NCBI RefSeq assembly: GCF_006385805.1
Contig: NZ_VFSG01000001.1
Coordinates: 248,001-312,000 of the forward strand
Length of the DNA: 64,000 nt
Direction of reading: 5' to 3'
DNA from: Streptococcus xiaochunlingii
GTDB taxonomy: Bacteria; Bacillota; Bacilli; Lactobacillales; Streptococcaceae
Part shown: positions 27,418 through 35,815 of the stretch, in pieces
Numbering within the stretch: the stretch's first letter is position 1
Layout: the number at the start of each line of letters is the position of its first letter
The notes under the pieces: generated by a model
Told to the model about the DNA's origin: nothing
Databases searched by the model: none
What the model saw: the letters and a program-made list of their open reading frames with translations, nothing else
Position numbers and translations under genes: made by a program

Positions 27418-28566
27418 ATGAAACGAAAAGAGAAATTGGGAGCAGTCATTCTCCTAGCAACAGGACTTGTTACGGTTGGTTGTAGCAAACGGACTCCTCG
27501 ACATTCTAGTCAGTTGAATAACAGCTCGGAAACATCGTCGATATCATCTTCCGGTAAAAAAGTTACTAAAAAAGAGGTGAAAAAGGATTACAAGAAGTTG
27601 TACCAGCCCATATTTGAGGATTATCAAAAGATTTTGTCCTCGCCAAAGGATACAGCAAGTATTGCAAGTCTCTATCAAAGTTTACAAGCAACTGAGCGTC
27701 CAATCAATAGTTGGGCAATCGAGAATGCAGTTAACCAAGCAGATGAAATGCGTTATGCCTTTGCAGATTTGAATAATGATGGGATAGAGGAACTGTTGAT
27801 TGCAGACCTAAATGTGAGTGGCAAATATTTCTTAACCGGTCTTTATTATTTGCAAGCTGGGAAACCAGTCCTTTTAGCAGAAGGGTTCGTGGCAGGCCAT
27901 GGTGGAGCAAGAAATGCTGCTCTTGTCTATAAAGAAGGAGAAGTTTTGGAGCTTAGCTGGTCCTCAGGTACGGGTCAAGGTTATGGAACTCTTTATCAGC
28001 TTAATGCTAAGCAAAAGCAAGCGACTATCCTCCAAGAAAAAGAGATTCAAATACAAGCAAATGATATTGCTGCTGATTTTGGAAAAAATGCATCCGATCA
28101 AATTGATTTAAGAGGTCTCGAATGGCAGGAATTTGAAGTTTCTGGTCGTACAACTAAATCAGAAACACAACTAAAAGCTCCTTGGAATGCTAACAAATCG
28201 GCGAAACTCGAAGCTTTTATAAAAGACTGGGGAGAAAGACTAGGACAACCCAATTACCAAAAGGGGATCGCAGGAGGGGATGTAGGGCCTGACCACCTCT
28301 ATACACTTAGGGATGATGGACCAAGTGAGAAAATGAATGCCGAGTATACGGATACAGGTCTAGGAAATGCTCAATATCGAATTGTAGAACGCTACAGTAA
28401 TTGGGATAAATTTCCAGATGTTCATAGTTATTTTTTCGCTATCACCAATACGGGAGAACCGATCGTCTTTCATTCAGATACAACTAATGGAGGACAAATG
28501 TATCTTAAACCGACAGAAAATACTGAACTCCAGGCAGAGTTCAAACGCTTAGTGGAAGAAGAGTAA
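27418..28566 (+). CDS. Putative lipoprotein of unknown function
   Basis: I do not recognise a named family. The 382-residue product begins MKRKEKLGAVILLATGLVTVGCSK, a lipoprotein-type signal with Cys at residue 22 (lipobox TVGC, less typical than LxxC). A Ser/Lys-rich linker follows to about residue 60. At about residues 118-132 lies DLNNDGIEELLIADL, an EF-hand-like or FG-GAP-like calcium loop. The C-terminal part (about 275-375) is a separate globular region. AAAGGAG lies 6 bases before ATG 27418; an ATG 21 bases earlier lacks one. The gene is flanked by its own promoter and terminator. Confidence 0.75.
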   Translation: MKRKEKLGAVILLATGLVTVGCSKRTPRHSSQLNNSSETSSISSSGKKVTKKEVKKDYKKLYQPIFEDYQKILSSPKDTASIASLYQSLQATERPINSWAIENAVNQADEMRYAFADLNNDGIEELLIADLNVSGKYFLTGLYYLQAGKPVLLAEGFVAGHGGARNAALVYKEGEVLELSWSSGTGQGYGTLYQLNAKQKQATILQEKEIQIQANDIAADFGKNASDQIDLRGLEWQEFEVSGRTTKSETQLKAPWNANKSAKLEAFIKDWGERLGQPNYQKGIAGGDVGPDHLYTLRDDGPSEKMNAEYTDTGLGNAQYRIVERYSNWDKFPDVHSYFFAITNTGEPIVFHSDTTNGGQMYLKPTENTELQAEFKRLVEEE

Positions 28567-28578
28567 TTTTTATTATCC

Positions 28579-28609
28579 AGAGTTTGGTCTTGGCCAAACT
28601 CTTTTTTTA
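28579..28609 (+). terminator. Terminator of the lipoprotein gene
   Basis: AGAGTTTGG (28579-28587) pairs with CCAAACTCT (28594-28602), followed by T residues. Confidence 0.85.
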
Positions 28610-28618
28610 AAAAAATAA

Positions 28619-28636
28619 TATTTCGATATCGAAATA
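28619..28636. promoter_or_regulatory. MarR-type operator 1
   Basis: TATTTCGATATCGAAATA is an 18-bp perfect palindrome ending 1 bp before the -35 box of the marR operon. Confidence 0.65.
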
Positions 28637-28637
28637 G

Positions 28638-28666
28638 TTGACAGATGTAATTCAGGGTGTTACAAT
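28638..28666 (+). promoter_or_regulatory. marR-choline transporter operon promoter
   Basis: Consensus TTGACA (28638-28643), 17-bp spacer, TACAAT (28661-28666), 38 bp before the marR ATG. Confidence 0.75.
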
Positions 28667-28677
28667 AGTTCAAAAAG

Positions 28678-28689
28678 TTCGATATAGAA
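28678..28689. promoter_or_regulatory. MarR-type operator 2
   Basis: TTCGATATAGAA matches the core of operator 1 (TTCGATATCGAA) with one change. It lies at about +5 to +16, between promoter and ribosome site, so the two sites bracket the promoter. Confidence 0.6.
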
Positions 28690-28704
28690 GAATAAGGAGT
28701 TGAA

Positions 28705-29154
28705 ATGAACAAGGGGTTAGGGGGCTATCAAGCTCTACAGATTCGTTTGTTAAACGGGCGTATCTTTCAAAAACTCTTGAGCAAGGAACCAGATGCTCAA
28801 TACAGAAGTGAACAGGGAAAAATTTTAACGATTTTATGGAAGCAAGAGTTGGGGTGCGCTACTGCGACCGATATCGCTCTTGCGACGGGTCTAGCCAATA
28901 ATACATTGACCAGTATGGTTAAGAAATTGGAAGAACAAGGCTTGGTCACGATTCAACCTTGTACGCAGGATAAAAGGAAAAAATATATCTCTTTGACAGA
29001 CCTCGGTTGGGCGCAAAAAGAGATTGGCGACCGTGTCAGCAACGAACTTGGAGAGATTTTTTATCAAGGATTTTCTGATCAAGAAATCCAGGAATTTGAA
29101 GCTTATCAAGAGCGTATTATCTCAAATCTAAAAGCTAAAGAGAATGACATCTAG
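28705..29154 (+). CDS. MarR-family transcriptional regulator
   Basis: This 149-residue regulator has the MarR winged helix: recognition region ATDIALATGLANNTLTSMVKKLEEQGLV (about 52-79) and wing TQDKRKKYISLTDLG (about 85-99). AAGGAG sits 5 bases before the ATG. Two copies of the palindromic core TTCGATAT(C/A)GAA flank its promoter, so autoregulation is likely. It heads a four-gene operon with an NmrA-type reductase and a choline/osmoprotectant ABC transporter, an arrangement I recall from S. pneumoniae. Confidence 0.88.
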   Translation: MNKGLGGYQALQIRLLNGRIFQKLLSKEPDAQYRSEQGKILTILWKQELGCATATDIALATGLANNTLTSMVKKLEEQGLVTIQPCTQDKRKKYISLTDLGWAQKEIGDRVSNELGEIFYQGFSDQEIQEFEAYQERIISNLKAKENDI

Positions 29155-29172
29155 GGAAAGGAAGTAACAGTT

Positions 29173-30027
29173 ATGATTGGAATAACAGGTGTAACAGGGA
29201 AATTAGGTTCCTATATGGCTGATCTTGTTGATAAAAAAGGAATCGCTTCAGTCCATCTAGCAAGAAGCCCAGAGCGTGCAAAAGTTTACGCGTCTGCGGA
29301 AATCCGTAAAATAGTGTATGCCAATACTCCAGAGGTGGTTGAGGCCTTGAAGGGTATCGATATCTTGTTGATGGTTTCTGCTAGGGAAAATCCAGAGCGT
29401 GTCAAGGAGCACAAGGAGTTTTTAGATGCTGCAAAGCTAGCGGGGGTGCAGCAAATTGTTTATACCTCCTTTTATGGGGCAGATGAGAAGGCAACTTTCA
29501 CTTTGTCTCGAGATCATGCCCAGACGGAAGCCTATATCAAGGAGTCAGGGTTCACCTACACTTTTTTGAGAGATAATTTTTACTTGGACTTCTTGATTGA
29601 TATTGCGCTTGAAAATGGAGAAATTCGTGGTCCAGCAGGAAGTGGTCTTGTGTCAGCTGTTGCCCGTAAGGACACATCTAGGGTTGCGGCAGAGATTCTT
29701 TTAAATCCTAAGGAGTGGGAAAATCAAACCTTGAATCTGACAGGGCCAGAGGATCTTTCCATGGAAGAAATCGTAGCGCTCCTCTCAAAAGAGAGCGGTA
29801 AGACCATCACGTATGTAGATGAATCAGTAGAAGAAGCCTATGAGTCACGGAAAAAATGGCCAGCACAAAACTGGGAGTACGATGCCTGGGTCAGTACCTA
29901 TACAGCGATTAAAGCTGGCGAACAGGCTGGGGTTTCAACAGATGTCGAAAAAGTCCTAGGGCATCCAGCAAGTAGTCTATTGGATATTCTTAGAGATAGA
30001 AAATTTATTGAGGAAGAACATGATTGA
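29173..30027 (+). CDS. NmrA-like NAD(P)-binding oxidoreductase
   Basis: The 284-residue protein is an atypical short-chain reductase of the NmrA or quinone-oxidoreductase (QorB-like) group. The nucleotide-binding GVTGKLG is at residues 5-11, and the conserved VYTSFYGAD near 96-104 and FLRDNFYLDFL near 129-139 follow. A catalytic YxxxK is not evident, as in NmrA proteins. It may sense or reduce a quinone or other small molecule. AAGGAAG precedes its start. The gene overlaps the next by 8 bp. Confidence 0.83.
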   Translation: MIGITGVTGKLGSYMADLVDKKGIASVHLARSPERAKVYASAEIRKIVYANTPEVVEALKGIDILLMVSARENPERVKEHKEFLDAAKLAGVQQIVYTSFYGADEKATFTLSRDHAQTEAYIKESGFTYTFLRDNFYLDFLIDIALENGEIRGPAGSGLVSAVARKDTSRVAAEILLNPKEWENQTLNLTGPEDLSMEEIVALLSKESGKTITYVDESVEEAYESRKKWPAQNWEYDAWVSTYTAIKAGEQAGVSTDVEKVLGHPASSLLDILRDRKFIEEEHD

Positions 30028-30748
30028 ATACAAACATGTAGCATTGCGCTACACGGATAATAATATTTTAAAAGATGTCAATCTCCGAATTGAAAATGGA
30101 GAATTTATGGTACTAGTGGGTCCTTCAGGATCTGGAAAGACCACCATGCTCAAGATGGTCAACCGTCTCTTGGAGCCGACAGATGGAAATATCTATATGG
30201 ATGGGAAACGGATCAAGGACTATGATGAACGGGAGTTACGTCTCAGTACCGGCTATGTCCTTCAAGCCATTGCCCTATTTCCTAACCTGACAGTTGCGGA
30301 AAATATTGCTCTCATTCCTGAGATGAAGGGCTGGAGCAAGGAGCAAATCTCCTCCAAAACAGAAGAACTCTTGGCCAAGGTTGGCCTACCTGCTGCAGAG
30401 TATGCAAATCGCATGCCTAGTGAATTATCTGGTGGGGAGCAACAGCGGATTGGCATTGTGCGAGCTATCATTGGGGAACCAAAGATTCTATTGATGGACG
30501 AACCTTTTTCAGCCTTGGATGCCATCTCTCGCAAGCAGTTGCAGGCTCTTACAAAAGATTTACATAAAGAATTCGGCATGACGACCATCTTCGTAACCCA
30601 TGATACGGACGAGGCTTTGAAATTAGGCGACCGGATTGCAGTACTGCAAGAAGGAGAGATTGTGCAGGTGGCGGATTCTAAAATCATCCTAGTCAAGCCA
30701 GCCAACGACTTTGTCGCAGATTTATTTGGAGGTGCTCACCATGTCTAA
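30020..30748 (+). CDS. Choline/osmoprotectant ABC transporter ATPase
   Basis: The 242-residue ATPase of the ProV/OpuCA group powers the following permease-binding protein fusion. It shows Walker [10 protein letters not shown] (about 34-42), Q-loop LQAIALFP, signature LSGGEQQR, Walker [12 protein letters not shown] and H-loop VTHDTDEAL. The CBS domains present at the C-terminus of many OpuCA proteins are absent. I start at ATG 30020, behind GAGGAAG; an upstream in-frame codon is less likely. Both its ends overlap neighbours by 8 bp. Confidence 0.92.
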   Translation: MIEYKHVALRYTDNNILKDVNLRIENGEFMVLVGPSGSGKTTMLKMVNRLLEPTDGNIYMDGKRIKDYDERELRLSTGYVLQAIALFPNLTVAENIALIPEMKGWSKEQISSKTEELLAKVGLPAAEYANRMPSELSGGEQQRIGIVRAIIGEPKILLMDEPFSALDAISRKQLQALTKDLHKEFGMTTIFVTHDTDEALKLGDRIAVLQEGEIVQVADSKIILVKPANDFVADLFGGAHHV

Positions 30749-32261
30749 ACTACTTGCAACCTTTCAAGAACGATTTGGGGACTGGCTCACTGCACTGGGG
30801 CAACATTTGCAACTGTCATTACTGACCTTGCTCCTTGCTGTTTTTCTGGCTGTCCCGCTAGCTGTTTATTTAAGTACACGCAAGAGAGCTAGCAACTGGG
30901 TCTTACAGGTAGCTGGGATCTTCCAGACCATTCCTTCCATGGCCCTTCTCGGCCTCTTCATTCCTATTATGGGGATTGGGACGCTTCCGGCCTTGACAGC
31001 TCTCGTCATCTATGCCATTTTCCCCATCCTTCAAAATACCATCACCGGTTTGCAAGGGATAGACCCAAGTCTAGAAGAAGCAGGGGTCGCCTTTGGAATG
31101 ACCAAGTGGGAACGACTCAAGAAGTTCGAGATTCCCTTGGCCATGCCCGTCATTATGTCTGGAATACGGACAGCAGCTGTGATGATTATCGGGACGGCTA
31201 CCCTAGCTGCCTTGATTGGAGCAGGAGGACTCGGTTCCTTTATCCTTCTGGGGATTGACCGCAATAATGCCAGTCTGATTTTGATCGGTGCTCTGTCTTC
31301 TGCCTTCTTAGCCATCGCCTTTAACCTTCTTCTCAAATGGATGGAAAAGGCTAAATTGCGGACCATCTTTGCGGCCTTTGCTTTCATGGTCCTTGGATTG
31401 GGAGCTAGCTATGCACCAAGTCTTCTTCCAAAACCAGAAAAAGAAAACCTGGTCATTGCTGGGAAGTTAGGACCAGAACCCGAAATTCTAGCTAACATGT
31501 ATAAGATCTTGATCGAGGAAAACACGGACATGACAGTGACCGTCAAGCCGAATTTTGGGAAGACCACCTTCCTCTATGAAGCCCTGAAAAAAGGGGACAT
31601 CGCTATCTATCCAGAGTTTACAGGGACCGTGACCGAAAGTCTCCTCAAGCCAGCACCACAAGTCGGTCATGATCCAGAAGCAGTCTACAAAGCAGCCCGA
31701 GATGGGATCAAACGACAAGACGACTTGGCCTTGCTCAAACCCATGGCTTATCAGAATACCTACGCTGTCGCGGTGCCTAAGAAAATTGCCCAAGAGTATG
31801 GCCTTAAGACCATTTCCGACTTGAAAAAGGTAGAAGGACAACTCAAGGCAGGCTTTACCTTGGAGTTTAACGACCGAGAGGACGGAAACAAGGGATTGCA
31901 GAAGGTCTATGGTCTTAATCTACAAGTCTCCACCATGGAGCCAGCCCTTCGCTACCAGGCGATCCAGTCTGGCGATATCCAGATAACAGATGCCTACTCA
32001 ACGGATGCCGAGCTGGCTCGTTATGACCTGGTGGTCCTTGAAGATGACAAGCAACTCTTCCCACCTTATCAAGGGGCGCCCCTCATGAAAACTTCATTGC
32101 TCGAAAAACACCCTGAGTTGGAAGCTGTTCTCAATAAGTTGGCTGGTAAAATCACAGCAGACCAAATGAGCCAGATGAATTACCAAGTCGGAGTAGAAGG
32201 CAAGTCTGCTAATCAAGTGGCACGTGACTTTCTGGTGAAAGAAGGGTTTATCAAAAAATAA
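30741..32261 (+). CDS. Choline/osmoprotectant ABC transporter permease fused to substrate-binding domain
   Basis: The 506-residue protein joins a permease (about residues 20-230, with the coupling segment [21 protein letters not shown]) to an extracellular OpuAC-type binding domain (about 240-506) that begins after a final membrane segment. Conserved binding-domain parts are [24 protein letters not shown] and [10 protein letters not shown]. Pneumococcus has an equivalent choline importer. Choline is needed for teichoic-acid decoration, so choline is the favoured substrate, but glycine betaine cannot be excluded. GGAGG lies 9 bases before ATG 30741. Confidence 0.92.
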   Translation: MSKLLATFQERFGDWLTALGQHLQLSLLTLLLAVFLAVPLAVYLSTRKRASNWVLQVAGIFQTIPSMALLGLFIPIMGIGTLPALTALVIYAIFPILQNTITGLQGIDPSLEEAGVAFGMTKWERLKKFEIPLAMPVIMSGIRTAAVMIIGTATLAALIGAGGLGSFILLGIDRNNASLILIGALSSAFLAIAFNLLLKWMEKAKLRTIFAAFAFMVLGLGASYAPSLLPKPEKENLVIAGKLGPEPEILANMYKILIEENTDMTVTVKPNFGKTTFLYEALKKGDIAIYPEFTGTVTESLLKPAPQVGHDPEAVYKAARDGIKRQDDLALLKPMAYQNTYAVAVPKKIAQEYGLKTISDLKKVEGQLKAGFTLEFNDREDGNKGLQKVYGLNLQVSTMEPALRYQAIQSGDIQITDAYSTDAELARYDLVVLEDDKQLFPPYQGAPLMKTSLLEKHPELEAVLNKLAGKITADQMSQMNYQVGVEGKSANQVARDFLVKEGFIKK

Positions 32262-32304
32262 TCCGAATTTTAAATTGAAATAAGTCACTTTATTTAAGTT
32301 GTTT

Positions 32305-32556
32305 CAGATTGAAGATAAAATACTCAAAATAGCTTTCCTTAGGTGAGTGCGGACGTCAGCGAACTTCGAAGAAGTTCCATGACTAATTATTGAGCCTAAG
32401 GTCTCAATAATTCCGAGTTCTAGAAACACTAGTGTTTCTAGAACTTTTCTCACAGAGGAAAGTTTCAGAAGATGGTTGAATAAATCTAATAAATAATATT
32501 ATTTCATCTTTAAAGAAGTTATTAGATTGATATAAAAGAACAGTTTGTCTACAGTC
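32305..32556 (+). repeat. Structured intergenic element, copy B
   Basis: It opens with CAGATTGAAGATAAA (32305) and closes near CAGTTTGTCTACAG. The core runs from CTTTCC (32333-32338) to GGAAAG (32457-32462), with an inner pair GTGAG/CTCAC. Hairpins are GAACTTC/GAAGTTC (32361-32377), AATTATTGAG/CTCAATAATT (32385-32412, loop CCTAAGGT) and a 30-bp perfect palindrome at 32416-32445 (half site AGTTCTAGAAACACT). The arms differ from copies A and C but remain paired. It lies between the choline operon and pnuC, both on the plus strand. Confidence 0.8.
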
Positions 32557-32558
32557 TC

Positions 32559-32588
32559 AACAAACATCAGAAATGGTGTTTGTTTTTT
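32559..32588 (+). terminator. Terminator downstream of element copy B
   Basis: AACAAACATC (32559-32568) pairs with GGTGTTTGTT (32575-32584), then T residues. It would end transcripts of the choline operon that pass through the element. Confidence 0.7.
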
Positions 32589-32683
32589 ATAGCAGTTATC
32601 TCCAATTGATTTTCTGAAGTCTTCAGGGATGTTTGATCTATTTTTTAATTCCCGAACGTTTTTAGGAAAATTTCAGAAAAATC

Positions 32684-32711
32684 TTGACTTCTATGAAAAT
32701 AGGCGTATGAT
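32684..32711 (+). promoter_or_regulatory. pnuC promoter
   Basis: TTGACT (32684-32689), 16-bp spacer, TATGAT (32706-32711). The predicted leader is about 145 nt and contains a hairpin ATCCCT/AGGGAT (32747-32769) before the riboswitch. Confidence 0.65.
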
Positions 32712-32803
32712 TGGTTGTGAACTGTTGAACAATCTTTTTCAAGAGAATCCCTGATGTCGACTAAGGGATCTGTGAAAGGAGAAGCAGTTCAAATTAAAAA
32801 TCT

Positions 32804-32862
32804 ATAGAGCGTTGCGTCCGAAAGTCTAAATAGACACGGCTCTTTAAAAACAAAAGGAGAAA
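32804..32862 (+). ncRNA. Probable NAD+-II riboswitch (pnuC motif)
   Basis: Just before pnuC, AGAGC (32806-32810) pairs with GCTCT (32839-32843). Inside are CGT/ACG (32815-32817 with 32836-32838) and GTCT/AGAC (32824-32827 with 32832-32835, loop AAAT). The unpaired TCC near 32817-32819 can pair with GGA of the ribosome site AAGGAG (32855-32859), a pseudoknot that would hide the ribosome site. Streptococcal pnuC leaders are the known home of this riboswitch class, and the conserved GCGTTGCGTCCGAAAGTC segment fits my memory. It should lower PnuC synthesis when NAD+-related ligand is abundant. Confidence 0.72.
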
Positions 32863-32864
32863 AA

Positions 32865-33659
32865 ATGAATACTTATTTCCAAAAGAAACTCGCAAATGCC
32901 AAAGTGACTCTCAGTGAGATGTCAGGTGGTTACCACAGGATGGTTGCCGGGATGAAGAAGCTTGGCTTTCTTGGGAGCTTAAAAGCAATCTGGAAAGACC
33001 TCTTTGCCCATCGTAGCTTAGGAGGCTGGATTTACCTCTTGGTATTGGGAAGTTTCCCACTGTGGTTGGAGCTTATATACGAGCACCGCATAGTGGATTG
33101 GACTGGGATGATTTGTAGTCTAACAGGGATTATCTGCGTGATCTTTGTATCGGAAGGTCGTGCTAGTAACTACCTCTTTGGTTTGATCAATTCTATTATC
33201 TATCTGATATTGGCCTTACAAAAAGGCTTTTACGGTGAGGTTTTGACAACCCTATACTTCACAGTCATGCAGCCGATTGGCCTTCTGGTATGGATTTATC
33301 AAGCTCAATTCAAAAAAGAACAACAAGAATTTGTTGCCCGTAAATTAGATAAGGTCGGATGGACCAAGTATCTATCTATTAGCGTGCTTTGGTGGTTAGT
33401 TTTCGGGCTTATATATCAGTCAATTGGGGCCAATCGTCCGTATCGGGATTCCATCACGGATGCAACAAATGGGGTTGGCCAACTCTTGATGACAGCTGTT
33501 TACCGTGAACAGTGGATTTTCTGGGCAGCGACCAACGTTTTCTCTATCTACCTTTGGTGGGGAGAGAGCCTTCAAATTCAAGGGAAATACTTCATTTACT
33601 TAATCAACAGTCTAGTTGGTTGGTACCAATGGACGAACGCTGCTAAGAAGGGGTATTAG
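32865..33659 (+). CDS. pnuC: Nicotinamide riboside transporter PnuC
   Basis: The 264-residue membrane protein imports nicotinamide riboside for NAD synthesis. About seven membrane segments lie between residues 50 and 250. The family features WTGMICSLTGIICVIFVSEGRASNY-like region (about 83-107), NSIIYLILALQKGFYGEV and the C-terminal NVFSIYLWWGE are visible. AAAGGAG lies 7 bases before the ATG and is probably masked by the leader pseudoknot. It has its own promoter and terminator. Confidence 0.93.
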   Translation: MNTYFQKKLANAKVTLSEMSGGYHRMVAGMKKLGFLGSLKAIWKDLFAHRSLGGWIYLLVLGSFPLWLELIYEHRIVDWTGMICSLTGIICVIFVSEGRASNYLFGLINSIIYLILALQKGFYGEVLTTLYFTVMQPIGLLVWIYQAQFKKEQQEFVARKLDKVGWTKYLSISVLWWLVFGLIYQSIGANRPYRDSITDATNGVGQLLMTAVYREQWIFWAATNVFSIYLWWGESLQIQGKYFIYLINSLVGWYQWTNAAKKGY

Positions 33660-33677
33660 TGATAATCAATAAAATGC

Positions 33678-33709
33678 AATAGGTTGGGAATTTTGCCCAA
33701 CCTATTTTT
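33678..33709 (+). terminator. Terminator of pnuC
   Basis: AATAGGTTGGG (33678-33688) pairs with CCCAACCTATT (33696-33706), then TTT. Confidence 0.88.
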
Positions 33710-33784
33710 GTGATATACTAGAGTAGTTTTTGAGACTTATAAAAATGGGTTTTTCTAGTTCAAATATATAAAAAAGGAGAATAC

Positions 33785-34723
33785 ATGGACATCTTTTTGA
33801 GGAGTATATCGGGGATTCTCGTCATCCTGGGTATGATTTTAGTGGGCTTTGTCATTGGTGAAAAAGGCTGGTTCGATGACAAGTCGCGTGGCCTACTCGC
33901 TAAATTGGTCACTCAAGTTGCTCTTCCCTGCTATATGCTCTACACCATCACGCAGCGCTTCACAGCAGAAGATCTACTTAAAATGTTGCCAGCCTTGCGG
34001 TTTCCTGCCCTGTCTATGGTTATTTTGCTTGGCATCGCGACAGGAGTAGCCAGAATCTTTGCGGTGAGACAGGACCGTCGTGGCCTCTTTATTTCCATGT
34101 TTTTTAACTCCAATACCATCTTCGTGGGGCTTCCTATTAACCAAGCCCTCTTTGGAGATGCCAGCATTCCCTATGTTTTGATCTATTACATGTGCAATAC
34201 GACCTTTTTCTGGACCTTGGGGACCTATCTCATCCAGCGGGATGGTGAGGGAGAAGCTCAGTTTGATCTCAAAACGAGTCTGAAAAAAGTCTTTTCTCCG
34301 CCACTCATGGGCTTTCTCTTGGGACTAGTCTTGGTGATGCTGCAGATCAAGTTGCCAGCCTTTCTAGCCAGTGATTTGCAGTATCTGGGTAATTTAACAA
34401 CCCCTTTATCCATGATATTCATCGGTTTGTCAGTGTCTCATGTAGGTGTGAAGCAGTTGGTTCTGGGAAAAGATCAGCTATTGATTCTACTAGGTCGCTT
34501 CCTGGTTGCTCCACTCTTAATGGCTTCCATCGTTTACTGGATGCCTCTTCCAAACTTGATGAAGCAAGTCTTTATCATCCAGTCCGCCATGCCTGTGATG
34601 ACCAATGCGCCAGTTGTTGCCAGACTCTACGGTGCTGATAGTAATTATGCATCCGTCATGGTGACAGAGACGACCCTTGCAACCATGGTGGTGATCCCTA
34701 TTCTCATGCTGTTGATGGCTTAA
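33785..34723 (+). CDS. Auxin-efflux-carrier (AEC) family transporter
   Basis: The 312-residue protein has about ten membrane segments in two halves of five. Family marks are LPCYMLYTI near residue 48, FNSNTIFVGLPI near 109-120 and the C-terminal QSAMPVMTNAPVVARLYG near 262-279. Bacterial members export or import organic acids such as malate; the substrate cannot be told. AAAGGAG lies 8 bases before the ATG. A bidirectional terminator separates it from the convergent small gene. Confidence 0.87.
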   Translation: MDIFLRSISGILVILGMILVGFVIGEKGWFDDKSRGLLAKLVTQVALPCYMLYTITQRFTAEDLLKMLPALRFPALSMVILLGIATGVARIFAVRQDRRGLFISMFFNSNTIFVGLPINQALFGDASIPYVLIYYMCNTTFFWTLGTYLIQRDGEGEAQFDLKTSLKKVFSPPLMGFLLGLVLVMLQIKLPAFLASDLQYLGNLTTPLSMIFIGLSVSHVGVKQLVLGKDQLLILLGRFLVAPLLMASIVYWMPLPNLMKQVFIIQSAMPVMTNAPVVARLYGADSNYASVMVTETTLATMVVIPILMLLMA

Positions 34724-34730
34724 TAAATAA

Positions 34731-34768
34731 AAAGAGCTCAAGTTTTCATTGAAAAAACCTGAGCTTTT
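34731..34768. terminator. Bidirectional terminator after the AEC gene
   Basis: GAGCTCAAGTTTT on the left and AAAACCTGAGC on the right form a stem with one mismatch, flanked by A and T runs. Confidence 0.75.
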
Positions 34769-34769
34769 C

Positions 34770-35102
34770 TTATATGAGAGCTAATAAAATTGTAATCACC
34801 AGAGCGATGCCCACTCGAATAACATGATGAACTGGTTTGAAGTTTTCTTTGTGCTTGCCATTCCAATAGGCCCCGTAGCAAATCAAACCACAGCCAATCA
34901 TCCAAAGGAATAAAGCAACAATCGGTAAAAAGAAGTAGAGGATGAGAGAAAAGGTCGCAAGGCAACTTCCGATGAATAGAAGTCGATTTCCTAGAGTATT
35001 CTTGCCCTTTCTTAATTCTGAAAGGCTGGCCAATAAATGAAGGAGGGGAAAGGCAAGGGCTAAGAAGGCTGTAAAAATACCAAGAAGAATAAGGAGGTTC
35101 AT
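34770..35102 (-). CDS. Small membrane protein of unknown function
   Basis: I do not recognise this 110-residue protein. Hydrophobic segments are at about residues 2-27, 40-60, 63-80 and 92-110, indicating about four membrane passes with positive loops (ELRKGKNT, WNGKHKENF). On the minus strand GAAAGGAAAT lies just before its start. It follows the sczA-type gene by 31 bp in the same direction and may be cotranscribed with it. Confidence 0.65.
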   Translation of the reverse strand: MNLLILLGIFTAFLALAFPLLHLLASLSELRKGKNTLGNRLLFIGSCLATFSLILYFFLPIVALFLWMIGCGLICYGAYWNGKHKENFKPVHHVIRVGIALVITILLALI

Positions 35103-35133
35103 AAGATTTCCTTTCTAGCTAGAAAAATGATGT

Positions 35134-35679
35134 TTATTCTTGTTTAGCTGTCATTTCCATAACATCTAAATAAAAGCTAACAACTTCTTGCTCGTTATAA
35201 GCTTTCCCTTTTCTCAACCACCAGGTCAGAGTTTCGATGAAGTTAGTAACGACAAAGTGCTTGAGGTAAGAAGTTGGAATTCTAGGATGAGCTGTTTTTA
35301 AATCATCTGCCACCATAGGATAGACATGGGCTTCTAATTCCTTATGAAGTTGACGGAGAAAATAATCATTTTTGGAGAGAAGGAGGCTGGTTACGTGGTC
35401 TTGATTTTCTCGGAAATGGAGAAAGATGTGAGCCAGGTAGTCTTCTGCAGCTAGGTGTGCCTCTCTCTCAAACAAGTGATGGAATAGGTAGTGGCAGAGT
35501 TCGTCAAGCAATAGTTCCTTGCTTTCATAATGACTGTAAAAGGTAGACCTCCCAACATCTGCCCGATCAATAATATCTTGAACAGTCGTCGCTTGATAAC
35601 CTTTACTATTTAACAGTTCTAAGAAGGCTGTATAGATCGCTTTTCTTGTTTTAGCAATCCGCCGGTCGGTTTGACTCAT
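35134..35679 (-). CDS. sczA: TetR-family zinc-responsive regulator SczA
   Basis: The 181-residue regulator has a TetR helix-turn-helix at residues 8-50 (TTVQDIIDRADVGRSTFYSHYESKEL). It is divergent from czcD and adjacent to pnuC-side genes as in S. pneumoniae, where SczA activates czcD in high zinc. I start at ATG 35679 (MSQTDRRIAKTRKAIY) because this fits TetR N-termini; no clear ribosome site precedes it, and in-frame ATGs exist 12 and 33 codons upstream. The inverted repeat GAACA-AAC-TGTTC just upstream is a candidate binding site. Confidence 0.85.
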   Translation of the reverse strand: MSQTDRRIAKTRKAIYTAFLELLNSKGYQATTVQDIIDRADVGRSTFYSHYESKELLLDELCHYLFHHLFEREAHLAAEDYLAHIFLHFRENQDHVTSLLLSKNDYFLRQLHKELEAHVYPMVADDLKTAHPRIPTSYLKHFVVTNFIETLTWWLRKGKAYNEQEVVSFYLDVMEMTAKQE

Positions 35680-35690
35680 ATAGACAATTC

Positions 35691-35703
35691 GAACAAACTG
35701 TTC
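35691..35703. promoter_or_regulatory. Candidate SczA operator
   Basis: GAACAAACTGTTC is an inverted repeat with 5-bp arms and a 3-bp centre, in the sczA-czcD interval. A weaker GAAC...TTC pair lies 25 bp downstream. Confidence 0.45.
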
Positions 35704-35815
35704 AGTAACGTACATAAAGAACGGTTTGCTTCTATCCTTTCTAAATAGAGTAGGAGATAATACTAGTGAGAGAATCATCTATTCCCATTATACCATATAT
35801 TAAAGGAGGTCAAAA

